Source: Roseateles_C aquae
GTDB taxonomy: Bacteria > Pseudomonadota > Gammaproteobacteria > Burkholderiales > Burkholderiaceae_C
NCBI RefSeq assembly: GCF_032337115.1
Contig: NZ_JAVXZY010000012.1
Span: forward strand, 1 to 64,000
Reading direction: 5' to 3'
DNA: 64,000 bases
Part shown: in pieces, positions 33,461-42,352 of the stretch
How the letters are laid out: the number at the start of each line of letters is the position of its first letter
How positions within the stretch are numbered: position 1 is the stretch's first letter
The notes under the pieces: model-generated
Seen by the model: only the letters and a program-made list of their open reading frames with translations
Told to the model about the DNA's origin: nothing
Databases searched by the model: none
Translations under genes and position numbers: made by a program

Positions 33461-34102
33461 ATGGACATCTACAAGCCGCTCGTCGCCCTGCTGGCCATCG
33501 TCAACCCGATCGGCGTCGTGCCCTTCTACATCCACTACACGCAGACCTTCAGCAAGGCGCAGCGGCAGCAGACGATTGCCGTCAGTGCCTTCAGCGCTTT
33601 TCTGGTCATCGCCATCAGCGCGATCGCCGGCCTGCGGGTGATCGAATTCTTCGGCATCTCGCTGGCCAGCTTCCAGGTCGGCGGCGGCACGTTGCTGTTG
33701 ATCAGCTCGCTGCAGATGCTCAACGCGCAGCCGGCCGAGTCGCGGGCCGAGGACGTCAGCGAGGGCGCCAGCAAGGCGGCGTCCGGTGCCAGCATCGCCG
33801 TCGTGCCGCTGACCATCCCGCTCCTGACCGGCCCGGCGACGATCTCGACCATGGTCATCTACGCCGAGAAGACCCGCCACTGGTGGGAGCTGGCGGTGCT
33901 GGTGGGTTACGGCGTCGTTGTCGGCGCGGTGACCTATCTGGTGTTTTCCGCGGCCGGCCGCATTGCCCGCGTGCTGGGCCAGACCGGCATCAACATCATG
34001 ACCCGGCTGATGGGCCTGATCCTCGCGGCGCTGGCGGTCGAACTGCTGGCCGACGGCCTAGTCAAGCTGTTCCCGGTGCTGGCCTCGCATCTGGCCAACT
34101 GA
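33461..34102 (+). CDS. MarC family integral membrane protein
   Basis: The protein has 213 residues with six transmembrane segments and the family opening LLAIVNPIGVVPFYI plus IPLLTGPATISTMV. MarC/YhgN proteins have no established function despite the historical link to multiple antibiotic resistance. The ATG at 33461 gives the usual family length. It lies 10 bases upstream of creB and may be co-transcribed. Confidence 0.88.
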   Translation: MDIYKPLVALLAIVNPIGVVPFYIHYTQTFSKAQRQQTIAVSAFSAFLVIAISAIAGLRVIEFFGISLASFQVGGGTLLLISSLQMLNAQPAESRAEDVSEGASKAASGASIAVVPLTIPLLTGPATISTMVIYAEKTRHWWELAVLVGYGVVVGAVTYLVFSAAGRIARVLGQTGINIMTRLMGLILAALAVELLADGLVKLFPVLASHLAN

Positions 34103-34112
34103 GGGGCGGGTG

Positions 34113-34796
34113 GTGACGCGCATCCTGCTGCTGGAGGACGATCCGGCCATCGCTCACACGGTGCAGTTCAGCTTGGAGCGGGAGGGCTGGCAGGTCGAGC
34201 ACCAGAGCTGGCTGCATGAGGCCCGCCTCAGCCTGCAGCAAGCGCCTCCCGACCTGGCCTTGCTGGACCTCGGCCTGCCCGATGGCAATGGCCTGGACCT
34301 CTGTCGCGAGCTGCGCCAGCAGGGCAGCCTGCCCATCATGATCCTGAGCGCCCGCGCCGAGGAATGGGATCGCGTGCTGGGCCTGGAGCTGGGCGCCGAC
34401 GACTACCTGAGCAAGCCCTTCAGCCCGCGTGAGCTGGTGGCGCGGGTGCGTGCGCTGCTGCGCCGTGCCCAGGCCAGCGCCGCACTGCCGGTGGCCAACC
34501 AGGGCGGTTTCGTCATCGAGGGCGAGGGCACAAGGCTGCTGTTCGAGGGCCAGCTCTTGCCGCTGACGCGCCGCGAACTGGGCCTGCTCAAGACCTTGCT
34601 GGCCGCGCCTTCGCGGATCTTCAGCCGCGAGCACCTGCTCGATGCCGTCTGGGGGCTGTCGGCCGAGAGCCTGGACCGCACGGTCGACACGCATATCAAG
34701 ACGCTGCGCGCCAAGCTGCGCCAGGCGGCACCGCAGCGCGACCCGATACGCACGCACCGCGGCCTTGGCTACTCGCTGGAACTGGACGACGATTGA
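34113..34796 (+). CDS. creB: Response regulator CreB
   Basis: The protein has 227 residues and is OmpR-type. The receiver has LLLEDDPAIA, acceptor aspartate 52 in LLDLGLPDG and lysine in LSKPFSPREL. The C-terminal winged helix has LTRRELGLLKTLL and RTVDTHIKTLRAKLR. There is no ATG; the second of two adjacent GTGs is best placed after the GAGGGG ribosome site. It is followed one base later by creC. CreB binds TTCAC-N6-TTCAC, and such a site is present upstream of creD. Confidence 0.88.
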   Translation: MTRILLLEDDPAIAHTVQFSLEREGWQVEHQSWLHEARLSLQQAPPDLALLDLGLPDGNGLDLCRELRQQGSLPIMILSARAEEWDRVLGLELGADDYLSKPFSPRELVARVRALLRRAQASAALPVANQGGFVIEGEGTRLLFEGQLLPLTRRELGLLKTLLAAPSRIFSREHLLDAVWGLSAESLDRTVDTHIKTLRAKLRQAAPQRDPIRTHRGLGYSLELDDD

Positions 34797-34797
34797 C

Positions 34798-36258
34798 ATG
34801 CGCCTCGGCCTGCGCCTGTTCTTTGCCTTCTTCCTGATCACCGGCCTGACCGCCTTCTTCGTGCTGCGGGTCTTTCTGGGCGAGGTCAAGCCCAGCGTGC
34901 GCGAGGTGATGGAAGACCTGATGGTGGACACCGCCCACCTCGTTGCCGAGGCCGCGGCGCAGGAGATGGCGCTGCTGGAGCCGGGGCAGTCACTGGCCGA
35001 GGGGCATCTGGCGCAGCAGCTCAGTGCCTATGCCAAGCGCTCGGTCGACGCGCGCATCTGGGGCTTGCGCAAGCAGAGCCTGGACTTGCGCATCTATCTG
35101 ACCGATGCCCGGGGTCAGGTCTTGCTCGACAGCGATCCGCAGTCCGCGGTGGGTCAGGACTATTCGCAATGGCGCGATGTGGCGCTGGCCCTGCGCGGCG
35201 AATACGGGGCACGCACCAGCAATGCGATCGATGGCGATGAGCGCAGCGCCGTCATGTATGTGGCCGCGCCGGTGCGGGCGCCGCTGAGCTCGCCCTTGGC
35301 CGGCCGCACGCTGGGCGTGGTCACCGTGGCCAAGCCGCTGGCTTCGGTGCAGCGTTTCATCGACCGCGCCGAGCAGCGCATCCTGGTGGCGGGCCTGTCG
35401 TTGCTGCTGTTCTCTATGGCCATAGGTGTCGCGGTGACGGGCTGGCTGGTGATGTCGGTACGGCGGCTGCGCAACTATGCTCAGCAGGTGCAGGCCGGCG
35501 AACGCCAGGAGCTGCCCCAGGTGCCGGGCGAACTCGGTGATCTGGCCCGCGCGATGGAGGCCATGCGGCTGCGGCTGGAGGGGCGCGAGCACATCGAACA
35601 GACGGTGCGTGCGCTGACCCACGAGCTGAAGAGCCCGCTGGCCGCGATGCGCGGCGCCGGCGAACTGCTGCAAGACGAGCTGGCCCCGGCGGACCGCCAG
35701 CGCTTCGCCGTCCAGGTGGTCGAGCAGAGCGAGCGCATGCGCGAGCTGATTGATCGCATGCTGGAACTCTCCAAGCTGGAGTTGCAGCGGGGGCCTGCTC
35801 ACCCCGAGCGGCTGCGGCTCGATGTGCTGTTCCAAGCCGTGCTGGACCAGCAGGCCGACCGCATCACGCAACGCCAGCTGCAGCTGCGCTTCCTGAAAAC
35901 GGAGCCGCTGCTGGTTGACGCCGATGCCGAGATGCTGACGCTGGCGCTGAGCAATCTGCTCAGCAATGCGCTGGACTTCGCGCCGACGGGCTCGGTGCTG
36001 GAGCTGGCGATCTGGCGCGAAGGCAGCATCAGCTGCGTGTCGCTGCGCGATCATGGCCCCGGCGTGCCGGACTTCGCGATGCAGCAGCTGGGCCGGCGCT
36101 TCTTCTCCACGGCGCGTCCCGACGGCGGGGGCAAGGGCTCGGGCCTGGGCCTGGCGATCGCGATGCAGGTGGCGGCCCTGCATGGCGGCGGCCTGCAGTT
36201 CGAAGCCGCAGCACCAGGATTGCGCGTGCGCTTCACACTGGCTTCACCCACTTCCTGA
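34798..36258 (+). CDS. creC: Sensor histidine kinase CreC
   Basis: The protein has 486 residues. Two transmembrane helices (about 7-27 and 198-220) flank a periplasmic sensor containing YLTDARGQVLLDS (the repeated 13-mer encodes GQVL). A HAMP linker leads to the kinase core with histidine 275 in LTHELKSPLAAM, then NLLSNALDFA, DHGPGVPD and GKGSGLGLAIA. In enterobacteria CreC responds to carbon/growth conditions. The CreB box is inside its last codons. Confidence 0.9.
   Translation: MRLGLRLFFAFFLITGLTAFFVLRVFLGEVKPSVREVMEDLMVDTAHLVAEAAAQEMALLEPGQSLAEGHLAQQLSAYAKRSVDARIWGLRKQSLDLRIYLTDARGQVLLDSDPQSAVGQDYSQWRDVALALRGEYGARTSNAIDGDERSAVMYVAAPVRAPLSSPLAGRTLGVVTVAKPLASVQRFIDRAEQRILVAGLSLLLFSMAIGVAVTGWLVMSVRRLRNYAQQVQAGERQELPQVPGELGDLARAMEAMRLRLEGREHIEQTVRALTHELKSPLAAMRGAGELLQDELAPADRQRFAVQVVEQSERMRELIDRMLELSKLELQRGPAHPERLRLDVLFQAVLDQQADRITQRQLQLRFLKTEPLLVDADAEMLTLALSNLLSNALDFAPTGSVLELAIWREGSISCVSLRDHGPGVPDFAMQQLGRRFFSTARPDGGGKGSGLGLAIAMQVAALHGGGLQFEAAAPGLRVRFTLASPTS
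35112..35124 (+). repeat. GGGTCAGGTCTTG motif, copy 3
   Basis: Exact copy inside the creC sensor domain, read as GQVL. Confidence 0.6.
36232..36247 (+). promoter_or_regulatory. CreB-binding site (cre tag)
   Basis: TTCAC, six bases (ACTGGC) and TTCAC match the published CreB consensus exactly. It lies in the last codons of creC, 65 bases upstream of the creD start. A further TTCAC follows at 36262-36266. Confidence 0.75.
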
Positions 36259-36311
36259 AGGCTTCACCAACACTGCCGACAGTGGGCACCTTTTCGCGAG
36301 GAGCCTTCTAC

Positions 36312-37652
36312 ATGGCACGAAGCTGGTTGATCAAATCCCTGGTACTGGCCGGTCTTGGCCTGCTCTTGTCACTGGTCTTGCTGCGCATCGGTTGGCTGGT
36401 CGATGAGCGACAGGCGCGCCAGGCCGAGGCGGTGCGCAGCGTCGAGGAATCGCTCGCCGGCGCCCAGCTGATGTTGGGGCCTGTGCTGACCCGGGTCTGC
36501 ACCGAACAATGGGGGGCCTGGGCCGGCGAAGGCCGCGAGCGCCAGCTGCAGGCGCAGAGCCGCCAGTTCCGGCTCAGCGCCGTGCCCGGCGATCTGCAGC
36601 TGAAAGCCCAGCTCGATCCCGAGCCGCGCTACCGGGGGCTGTTCAAGGTCAATGGCTATGCCGGCCATCTGCAGCTGGCGGCCCAGTGGCCCGCGCTCGG
36701 CAAGCTGGAGCCCCATGCGGAGCACGCCGGCGGCCGGCTGCATTGCGAGGTGCCGCGCTTGATGCTGGCTGCCAGCGATGTGCGCGGCCTGCGCAGCGTC
36801 TCGCTCAGTGCTGCTGGGCAGGCGTTGGCGGTGCGCCCAGGCACCGGGCATCCCAGCTACCCGCAAGGCCTGCATGCCGACTTGCCTGAGGTGGTGATGA
36901 ATGGCCAAGCTCTGCAAGTGCAGATGCAGCTGGAACTGGCGGGCACCCAGCGCTTCGCGCTGATACCGGCGGCCGCGTCAACCCGCCTGGAGCTGCAATC
37001 GGGCTGGCCGCATCCCAGCTTTGGCGGCCGCTTTCTGCCAACGCGGCGTGAGGTCAGCGATCAGGGCTTCACAGCGCTGTGGCAGGTCTCGGAGCTGGCC
37101 AGCACGGCGGGCGACTGGGTCGAGCATGGCCGGCCCTTGCGCGGCTTGAGCAGCGGTGATCAGCTTGCCGACGCTGACAGCCTGAGCTTCGACATGGTGG
37201 ACCCGATCAATCCCTATGTGATGAGCGACCGCGCCATCAAATACGGCCTGATGTTCATCCTGCTCACCTTCACCTGCGTCTCCTTGGTGGAGCTGCTTTC
37301 GGGTCGCCGTGTGCACCCGGTGCAGTACCTGCTGGTCGGCCTGGCCCAGTGCCTGTTCTTCCTCTTGCTGCTGAGCCTGTCGGAGCAGCTGAGTTTTGCC
37401 TCGTCCTACGCGCTGGCGGCGCTGGCCGCAGTGGGCCTGCTGGGTGTCTACGGTGCCAGCATGCTGGGCCACTGGCGCCGCGGCCTGCTGTTCGGGTCTG
37501 GGCTGGCCGCGCTCTATGGCGCGCTGTTCGTGCTCCTGCGCCTGGAGCAAGCTGCCTTAATCGTCGGTTCGCTGCTGCTGTTTGCCACCCTGGCCACGGT
37601 GATGATGCTGACCCGCAAGCTGGACTGGTACGCCTTGGCCGAGCTGCGCTGA
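36312..37652 (+). CDS. creD: Inner membrane protein CreD
   Basis: The protein has 446 residues. One N-terminal helix (about 7-28) precedes a large periplasmic domain (to about 300) with the family motif FSFDMVDPINPY-like (SFDMVDPINPYVMSDRAIKYG). Five C-terminal helices follow (MFILLTFTCVSLVELL to LLLFATLATVMML). CreD is the main CreBC-regulated gene, linked to envelope integrity and beta-lactam response. I chose the ATG at 36312 because GAGGAG is 10 bases upstream; a longer frame begins at 36282. Confidence 0.9.
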   Translation: MARSWLIKSLVLAGLGLLLSLVLLRIGWLVDERQARQAEAVRSVEESLAGAQLMLGPVLTRVCTEQWGAWAGEGRERQLQAQSRQFRLSAVPGDLQLKAQLDPEPRYRGLFKVNGYAGHLQLAAQWPALGKLEPHAEHAGGRLHCEVPRLMLAASDVRGLRSVSLSAAGQALAVRPGTGHPSYPQGLHADLPEVVMNGQALQVQMQLELAGTQRFALIPAAASTRLELQSGWPHPSFGGRFLPTRREVSDQGFTALWQVSELASTAGDWVEHGRPLRGLSSGDQLADADSLSFDMVDPINPYVMSDRAIKYGLMFILLTFTCVSLVELLSGRRVHPVQYLLVGLAQCLFFLLLLSLSEQLSFASSYALAALAAVGLLGVYGASMLGHWRRGLLFGSGLAALYGALFVLLRLEQAALIVGSLLLFATLATVMMLTRKLDWYALAELR

Positions 37653-37756
37653 AACCCCAGGCCGCCACCCCATCCGATGCCGCTACCATGCGGCCCGGCC
37701 GGTGCTGGTACGCAGCGCCGGCCGTTCCAAATAAAGAGGGTTTGAGGAGGGCTGCG

Positions 37757-38236
37757 GTGAAGAAGATTTTTTGGGCGCTTGTGCTGCTGGGCGCATGGTT
37801 TGCGCATGGGCGGCTGGTTTTTGCCGAAGACCGGCTGGTGCAGTGGCTGGGGCAGCACGAGGGGCAGATCTGGTCCGGCGACTCCAAGGCCTGCGAGGCC
37901 TATACCGACAACGTCGAGGTCAGTATCCGTTCCGACGAACGCGAAGGCGATTGGGAGGTGGAAGGCGGCAAGGAGGAACTCTGCGGCTACTACCACAAGG
38001 CCTCGGCGGCCTTTGCACTGCTGGACGCCAGCACACATACCGAATTCAGCGAGGTGTCGGTGCAGCGCAAGGGCTTCCCCTGGACCGAGGCCAAGCTGAG
38101 CTATGTCGCCCGCGTCACGCTGCAAATGCCCCGGCTGCCGGACAAACACATCGTCTCGCACGATCAGCTGACGCTGGTGCGCACGCTGCAGGGGCTGAAG
38201 ATCAAGTCCATCGAGTCGCAAAGCGTGCAGCGCTGA
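37757..38236 (+). CDS. Small exported or membrane-anchored protein of unknown function
   Basis: The product is 159 residues. It starts at a GTG (37757) with a strong GAGGAGGG ribosome site, and opens with a hydrophobic segment KKIFWALVLLGAWFAHGRLVFA that is either a signal peptide or an anchor. The rest is acidic, with cysteines in SKACEAYTDNVEV and KEELCGYYHKASAAF that could form a disulfide. I do not recognise a family. The ATG-initiated frame further upstream overlaps creD and is not protein-like. Confidence 0.65.
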   Translation: MKKIFWALVLLGAWFAHGRLVFAEDRLVQWLGQHEGQIWSGDSKACEAYTDNVEVSIRSDEREGDWEVEGGKEELCGYYHKASAAFALLDASTHTEFSEVSVQRKGFPWTEAKLSYVARVTLQMPRLPDKHIVSHDQLTLVRTLQGLKIKSIESQSVQR

Positions 38237-38337
38237 GCGCGCCGCTGCAGTAGGCGGCTGGGGATGCAGCCAGCCGCAAGCTCGACTACGTAGCTTTGCG
38301 CTTGCGGCCATCGCTGGGCTGAGCCAGCATCGGGCGC

Positions 38338-39987
38338 ATGAGCTTTGACACCATCATCGTTGGCGCCGGCACGGCCGGCTGCCTGCTGGCCAACCGGCTG
38401 TCGGCCGATCGTGGCAAGCGCGTGCTCTTGCTGGAGGCCGGCGGGCGGGACGATTACCACTGGATCCACATTCCGGTGGGCTATCTCTACTGCATCGGCA
38501 ACCCGCGCACCGACTGGCTTTACAAGACCGAGCCCGATGCCGGGCTGAACGGGCGCAGCCTGCGTTACCCGCGCGGCAAGGTGCTGGGCGGCTGCTCCAG
38601 CATCAACGGCATGATCTATATGCGCGGCCAGTCGCGCGATTACGAGGCCTGGGCCGAGGCTGCCGGCGATGAGGCCTGGCGCTGGGGTCAGGTCTTGCCC
38701 TTCTTCAAGCAGCACGAGAACCACTGGCGGCTCGATGCGCCAGCCGGCGTCAGCGAGCGCTTCAAGGCCTTGCACGGCCATGGTGGCGAGTGGCGAGTCG
38801 AGCGGCAGCGGCTGCGCTGGGACGTGCTCGATGCCTTCGCCGAGGCGGCCCAGCAGGCCGGCATTCCGGCCAGCGATGATTTCAACGGCGGCAGCAATGA
38901 GGGCGTCGGCTACTTCGAGGTCAACCAGCGCGGCGGCTGGCGCTGGAACACGGCCAAGGCCTTTCTGCGGCCCACCTGCCTGGGCCGGCCCAATTTCGAG
39001 CTCTGGACCGGCGCGCAGGTGCGCCACCTGCAGTTCGATGAGAGCAGCGGCCAGCGCCGCTGCTGCGGCGCCGAAGTGATGACGCCGCATGGCCTGGAGA
39101 CGGTGCGCCTGAACCCGGGCGGCGAGCTGGTGCTGGCGGCCGGGGCGATCGGTTCGCCACAGATCCTGCAGCTGTCTGGCGTCGGTCCGGCCGAACTGCT
39201 GCAGCGTCATGGCATCGATGTCGTGCAGGCGCTGGACGGCGTCGGGGCCAATCTGCAGGACCATCTGCAGATCCGCACGGTCTTCAAGGTGCAGGGCGTG
39301 AAGACGCTCAACACCATGGCCAACAGCCTCTGGGGCAAGGCACGCATCGGCCTGGAGTACGCGCTGCGCCGCAGCGGGCCGATGAGCATGGCGCCTTCAC
39401 AGCTTGGCGCTTTCACGCGCAGCAGTGCGGCCAAGGTCTGGCCCGACCTGGAATACCACGTGCAGCCCTTGTCGCTCGATGCCTTTGGCGAGCCGCTGCA
39501 CCGCTTCAACGCGATCACCGCCAGCGTCTGCAATCTGAACCCGACCAGCCGCGGCACGGTGCAGATCCGTTCGGCCGGGGCGGCCGTGGCGCCGGCCATT
39601 GCGCCGAACTATCTGAGCACCGAGGAAGACCGCCGCATTGCCGCGGAGAGCCTGCGCCTGACCCGCAAGATCCTTGCGCAGCCGGCTTTGGCCCGCTACC
39701 GGCCCGAGGAATACAAGCCAGGCCCGCAGTACCAGAGCGACGAGGAACTGGCGCGGCTGGCCGGCGATATCGCGACGACCATCTTCCACCCGGTCGGCAC
39801 CTGCAAGATGGGCCGCGACGACGACCCGCTGGCCGTCGTCGACAGCCGGCTGCGGGTGCGTGGCATCGCCGGTCTGCGCGTCGTCGACGCCAGCGTGATG
39901 CCCACCATCACCAGCGGCAACACCAACTCACCGACGCTGATGATTGCCGAGCGGGCGGCGCAGTGGTTGCTCGAAGCACGGCGCTGA
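38338..39987 (+). CDS. GMC-family oxidoreductase (choline dehydrogenase-like)
   Basis: The protein has 549 residues. It has the FAD-binding motif DTIIVGAGTAGCLLANRLS (residues 4-22), the GMC signature RGKVLGGCSSINGMIYMRG, and the C-terminal active-site histidine region HPVGTCKMG, ending SGNTNSPTLMIAERAA. It oxidises an alcohol to an aldehyde with FAD; the substrate is not evident, and betaine genes are absent nearby. A copy of the repeated 13-mer encodes WGQVLP. Confidence 0.9.
   Translation: MSFDTIIVGAGTAGCLLANRLSADRGKRVLLLEAGGRDDYHWIHIPVGYLYCIGNPRTDWLYKTEPDAGLNGRSLRYPRGKVLGGCSSINGMIYMRGQSRDYEAWAEAAGDEAWRWGQVLPFFKQHENHWRLDAPAGVSERFKALHGHGGEWRVERQRLRWDVLDAFAEAAQQAGIPASDDFNGGSNEGVGYFEVNQRGGWRWNTAKAFLRPTCLGRPNFELWTGAQVRHLQFDESSGQRRCCGAEVMTPHGLETVRLNPGGELVLAAGAIGSPQILQLSGVGPAELLQRHGIDVVQALDGVGANLQDHLQIRTVFKVQGVKTLNTMANSLWGKARIGLEYALRRSGPMSMAPSQLGAFTRSSAAKVWPDLEYHVQPLSLDAFGEPLHRFNAITASVCNLNPTSRGTVQIRSAGAAVAPAIAPNYLSTEEDRRIAAESLRLTRKILAQPALARYRPEEYKPGPQYQSDEELARLAGDIATTIFHPVGTCKMGRDDDPLAVVDSRLRVRGIAGLRVVDASVMPTITSGNTNSPTLMIAERAAQWLLEARR
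38685..38697 (+). repeat. GGGTCAGGTCTTG motif, copy 4
   Basis: Exact copy within TGGGGTCAGGTCTTGCC, read as WGQVLP in the GMC oxidoreductase. Confidence 0.6.
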
Positions 39988-40007
39988 GGCTGTGCGGAGG
40001 CAAGCGA

Positions 40008-41384
40008 TCAGCCGCCGAAACGCTCTTCCAGATAGGCCAAGAGCGTGCGCAGCGTCTGCGCTTCGCCGCCCACCGGGCGGCCGGCGCGGGCGACATCGTT
40101 CCAGGCGAACAGGTCGATGTGCAGCCAGTCCTGCTGCAGGGGCAGGAAGTACTCGAGGAACAGCGCGGCATTGATCGCGCCGGCCAGCGCATTGCGGCCG
40201 GTGTTGACGATGTCGCCGATGCTGGACGCGATGCCTTCCTGGTACGGCGCCCACAGCGGCATATGCCAGAGCGGGTCGTCGAGCTTCAGGCCCAGATCGA
40301 CCAGCTCGCGGGCGGTGTCCATATGCTTGGCGAACAGCGCCGGCAGCTGGCCACCCAGGGCCACGCGGGCAGCGCCGGTCAGCGTGGCCAGATCGATCAC
40401 CAGCTCGGGCTTGTGCTCAGCCGCGTAGGCCAGCGCATCGGACAGCACGACGCGGCCTTCAGCATCGGTATTGCCGATCTCGATCTGCAGGCCCTTGCGG
40501 GTCTTGATCACATCGCCGGGGCGGTAGGCATTGCCGGCCACGGCGTTTTCGACGGCCGGGATCAGCAGCTGCAGGCGCACCGGCAGCTTCAGCGTCATGA
40601 TCAGGCTGGCCAGGCCGATCGCGTTGGCCGCGCCGCCCATGTCCTTCTTCATCTGGCGCATGCCCTCGGCGCTCTTCAGGTCGAGGCCGCCGGTATCGAA
40701 GCACACACCCTTGCCGACCAGGCTGATCAGCGGGTCCTTGGCGCGGCCCCAGTTCAGCTCGATCAAGCGCGGCGCCCGGTGCGAGGCGCGGCCAACCGCG
40801 TGGATGGCCGGGAAGTTCTGCTTCAGCAGCGCATCACCGACGATCTGCTTGAACTTGGCGCCATGTTGTTTGGCGATCAGCTGCACCGCGGTGGCCAGCT
40901 CTTCCGGGCCCATGTGCTCGGCCGGCGTGTTGACCAGATCGCGGGTGGCGCAGATGGCGGTGGCCAGGGCGAGGCCGCGTTCGCCGTCAACGCCAGGCGG
41001 CAGCACCAGCTCGGCCGGCGTGCGCGATTCGCGCTTGTAGACATCGAATTGGTAGGCGCCCAGCTCCCAGGACAGCGCGGCCTGCTCGGTGCTGATGGCC
41101 AGGCCCTCATCACTGAGGTAGTAGCGGCCGGCCGGCAGGGCCAGCGGCAGGGCGGCCAGTGCAAACGGGTGGGCGGCGTGGGCCACGCCGGCAAAGACCT
41201 GGCCGAGCTTGCCATCGGCACCGGGCACCAGCGCGAAGCTGTCGGGGGCGGCCACAAAGCCGACCGTGGCCAGCCAGTTCTGGGTCGGCTTGGGCAGCTG
41301 GGGTGCCAAGGCCTGGAAGGCCTGGCGATCCAGCGCAATGATGGGCGTGGCCCGGGCCACAGAGCTTTGCAGGAGGACGGTCAT
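40008..41384 (-). CDS. M17 leucyl aminopeptidase
   Basis: The protein has 458 residues from MTVLLQSSV. The catalytic domain shows the metal-binding stretch LVGKGVCFDTGGLDLK, MKKDMGGAANAIGL, and the family signature NTDAEGRVVLSD followed by LIDLATLTGA. It removes N-terminal residues from peptides in the cytoplasm as a two-metal enzyme, normally hexameric. The open frame upstream of 41384 is GC-rich noise. Confidence 0.92.
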   Translation of the reverse strand: MTVLLQSSVARATPIIALDRQAFQALAPQLPKPTQNWLATVGFVAAPDSFALVPGADGKLGQVFAGVAHAAHPFALAALPLALPAGRYYLSDEGLAISTEQAALSWELGAYQFDVYKRESRTPAELVLPPGVDGERGLALATAICATRDLVNTPAEHMGPEELATAVQLIAKQHGAKFKQIVGDALLKQNFPAIHAVGRASHRAPRLIELNWGRAKDPLISLVGKGVCFDTGGLDLKSAEGMRQMKKDMGGAANAIGLASLIMTLKLPVRLQLLIPAVENAVAGNAYRPGDVIKTRKGLQIEIGNTDAEGRVVLSDALAYAAEHKPELVIDLATLTGAARVALGGQLPALFAKHMDTARELVDLGLKLDDPLWHMPLWAPYQEGIASSIGDIVNTGRNALAGAINAALFLEYFLPLQQDWLHIDLFAWNDVARAGRPVGGEAQTLRTLLAYLEERFGG

Positions 41385-41469
41385 GGTGAGGGGCGCAACA
41401 GATGAGCGAGGCCGCGATTGTCGCCTGAGTGCGAAAACCGCCCTCCGCCGGTTTGCCGGCCGCGCTGAA

Positions 41470-41829
41470 TCAGCAGCTGTGCTGCAGCCGGGACAGCAGG
41501 GCCTGGGCGGCCGGCCCGGCCTTGGCCGCCGGTGCATTCAGCATCGCCTCCAGCAGGCGCTGGGCGGCGCCGGGCTGGGGCAGCACCGGGCCCAGAAAGC
41601 GCAGTTCCTCGCCGACGCCGATCAGCAGCGTCGGGAAGGTTTCCACCTCCAGGTCGCCGACCAGCTCGGCATCGTCCTCGATATCAACCCAGACAAAGCG
41701 GTAGGCCGGGTTTTGCTCGCGCAGCTCGGCAAAGCTGGCGTGATAGCTCTCGCAGGTGCGGCACCACTCGGCACACAGGCAGGCGACGAGCACGGTGGCG
41801 GCTTTCGGGGACGGGGCGCTGCTGGACAT
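41470..41829 (-). CDS. Thioredoxin-like protein
   Basis: The product is 119 residues with the redox pair C23 and C26 in EWCRTC, followed by FVWVDIEDDAELVGDLEVETFPTLLI, which has the cis-proline region (FPT). It has no signal peptide, so it is cytoplasmic. The active site WCRTC differs from WCGPC of thioredoxin 1, implying another partner range. The start could be either of the two nearby methionines; I use MSSSAP. Confidence 0.82.
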   Translation of the reverse strand: MSSSAPSPKAATVLVACLCAEWCRTCESYHASFAELREQNPAYRFVWVDIEDDAELVGDLEVETFPTLLIGVGEELRFLGPVLPQPGAAQRLLEAMLNAPAAKAGPAAQALLSRLQHSC

Positions 41830-41982
41830 CGGCCGAGCTTAGCCAAGTTCCAGCCCGTCCCCCATGAAGGCTTGCCCGACGTTGCAGCGAGGCGACGGCC
41901 GGGCGAACAGCGGCCAGGCGCATGGGTTCGTCGCCGGCGCTTTGCCGCGGCCAAAAGTTTTTGAAAATTTTTGTGAATTCGC

Positions 41983-42012
41983 TGTCAACCGGCCGGACGC
42001 GACCCTCGTTAG
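41983..42012 (+). promoter_or_regulatory. Possible ECF-sigma promoter of the 54-residue gene
   Basis: TGTCAACC at 41983-41990 and CGTTAG at 42007-42012 are separated by 16 bases, and an unusually A/T-rich block precedes them. This spacing and the CGT-type -10 resemble extracytoplasmic-function sigma promoters. It would start transcription about 50 bases before the small gene. Confidence 0.35.
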
Positions 42013-42068
42013 AGCGTCAACCCGCCGGGAAATCAAGCCGGCAGGCCCAGAGAGAAAAGGTCTCCGCC

Positions 42069-42233
42069 ATGATGATGAAGTCACAACATCGCACCGAAAC
42101 CCAGCCGCGCCCCATCCCGATGCCGGAGTGGAACGCCGACAAGGGTCGCAAGCACGAAGCCTTTGAATGCGGCAGCCTGGGATGCGACCGCCGCAGCCTG
42201 GCCCGCGCCCAGCGTTTCGACCGCAAGCGCTGA
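42069..42233 (+). CDS. 54-residue orphan protein
   Basis: The product begins MMMKSQHRTETQPRPIPMP and is very basic at its end (RRSLARAQRFDRKR), with a CGSLGC pair. Three ATGs are clustered and AAAAGG precedes them. It has its own candidate promoter and a clear terminator, so it is likely a real short transcript. I do not recognise the family. It could be a small stress-linked or nucleic-acid-binding protein, but that is a guess. Confidence 0.55.
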   Translation: MMMKSQHRTETQPRPIPMPEWNADKGRKHEAFECGSLGCDRRSLARAQRFDRKR

Positions 42234-42275
42234 GCCGCCCAGCCTCCTACGGACGCCATCACGGCGTCCCGCCAC

Positions 42276-42296
42276 AAGCGCCTCCGGGCGCTTTTG
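42276..42296 (+). terminator. Rho-independent terminator of the 54-residue gene
   Basis: AAGCGCC at 42276-42282 pairs with GGCGCTT at 42287-42293 around four bases, followed by TTG. A second hairpin, GACGCC with GGCGTC, lies just upstream at 42252-42268. Confidence 0.8.
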
Positions 42297-42352
42297 TCAT
42301 TTCTGACGCGCAAATTCGGGAGAATTTACGCAAGTGAGCGCAGGCTCACACA

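Noticed and set aside
34113..37652. Alternative reading of the two-component pair as QseBC/PhoBR
   Set aside because: creD directly follows with a perfect CreB box, which identifies the pair as CreBC.
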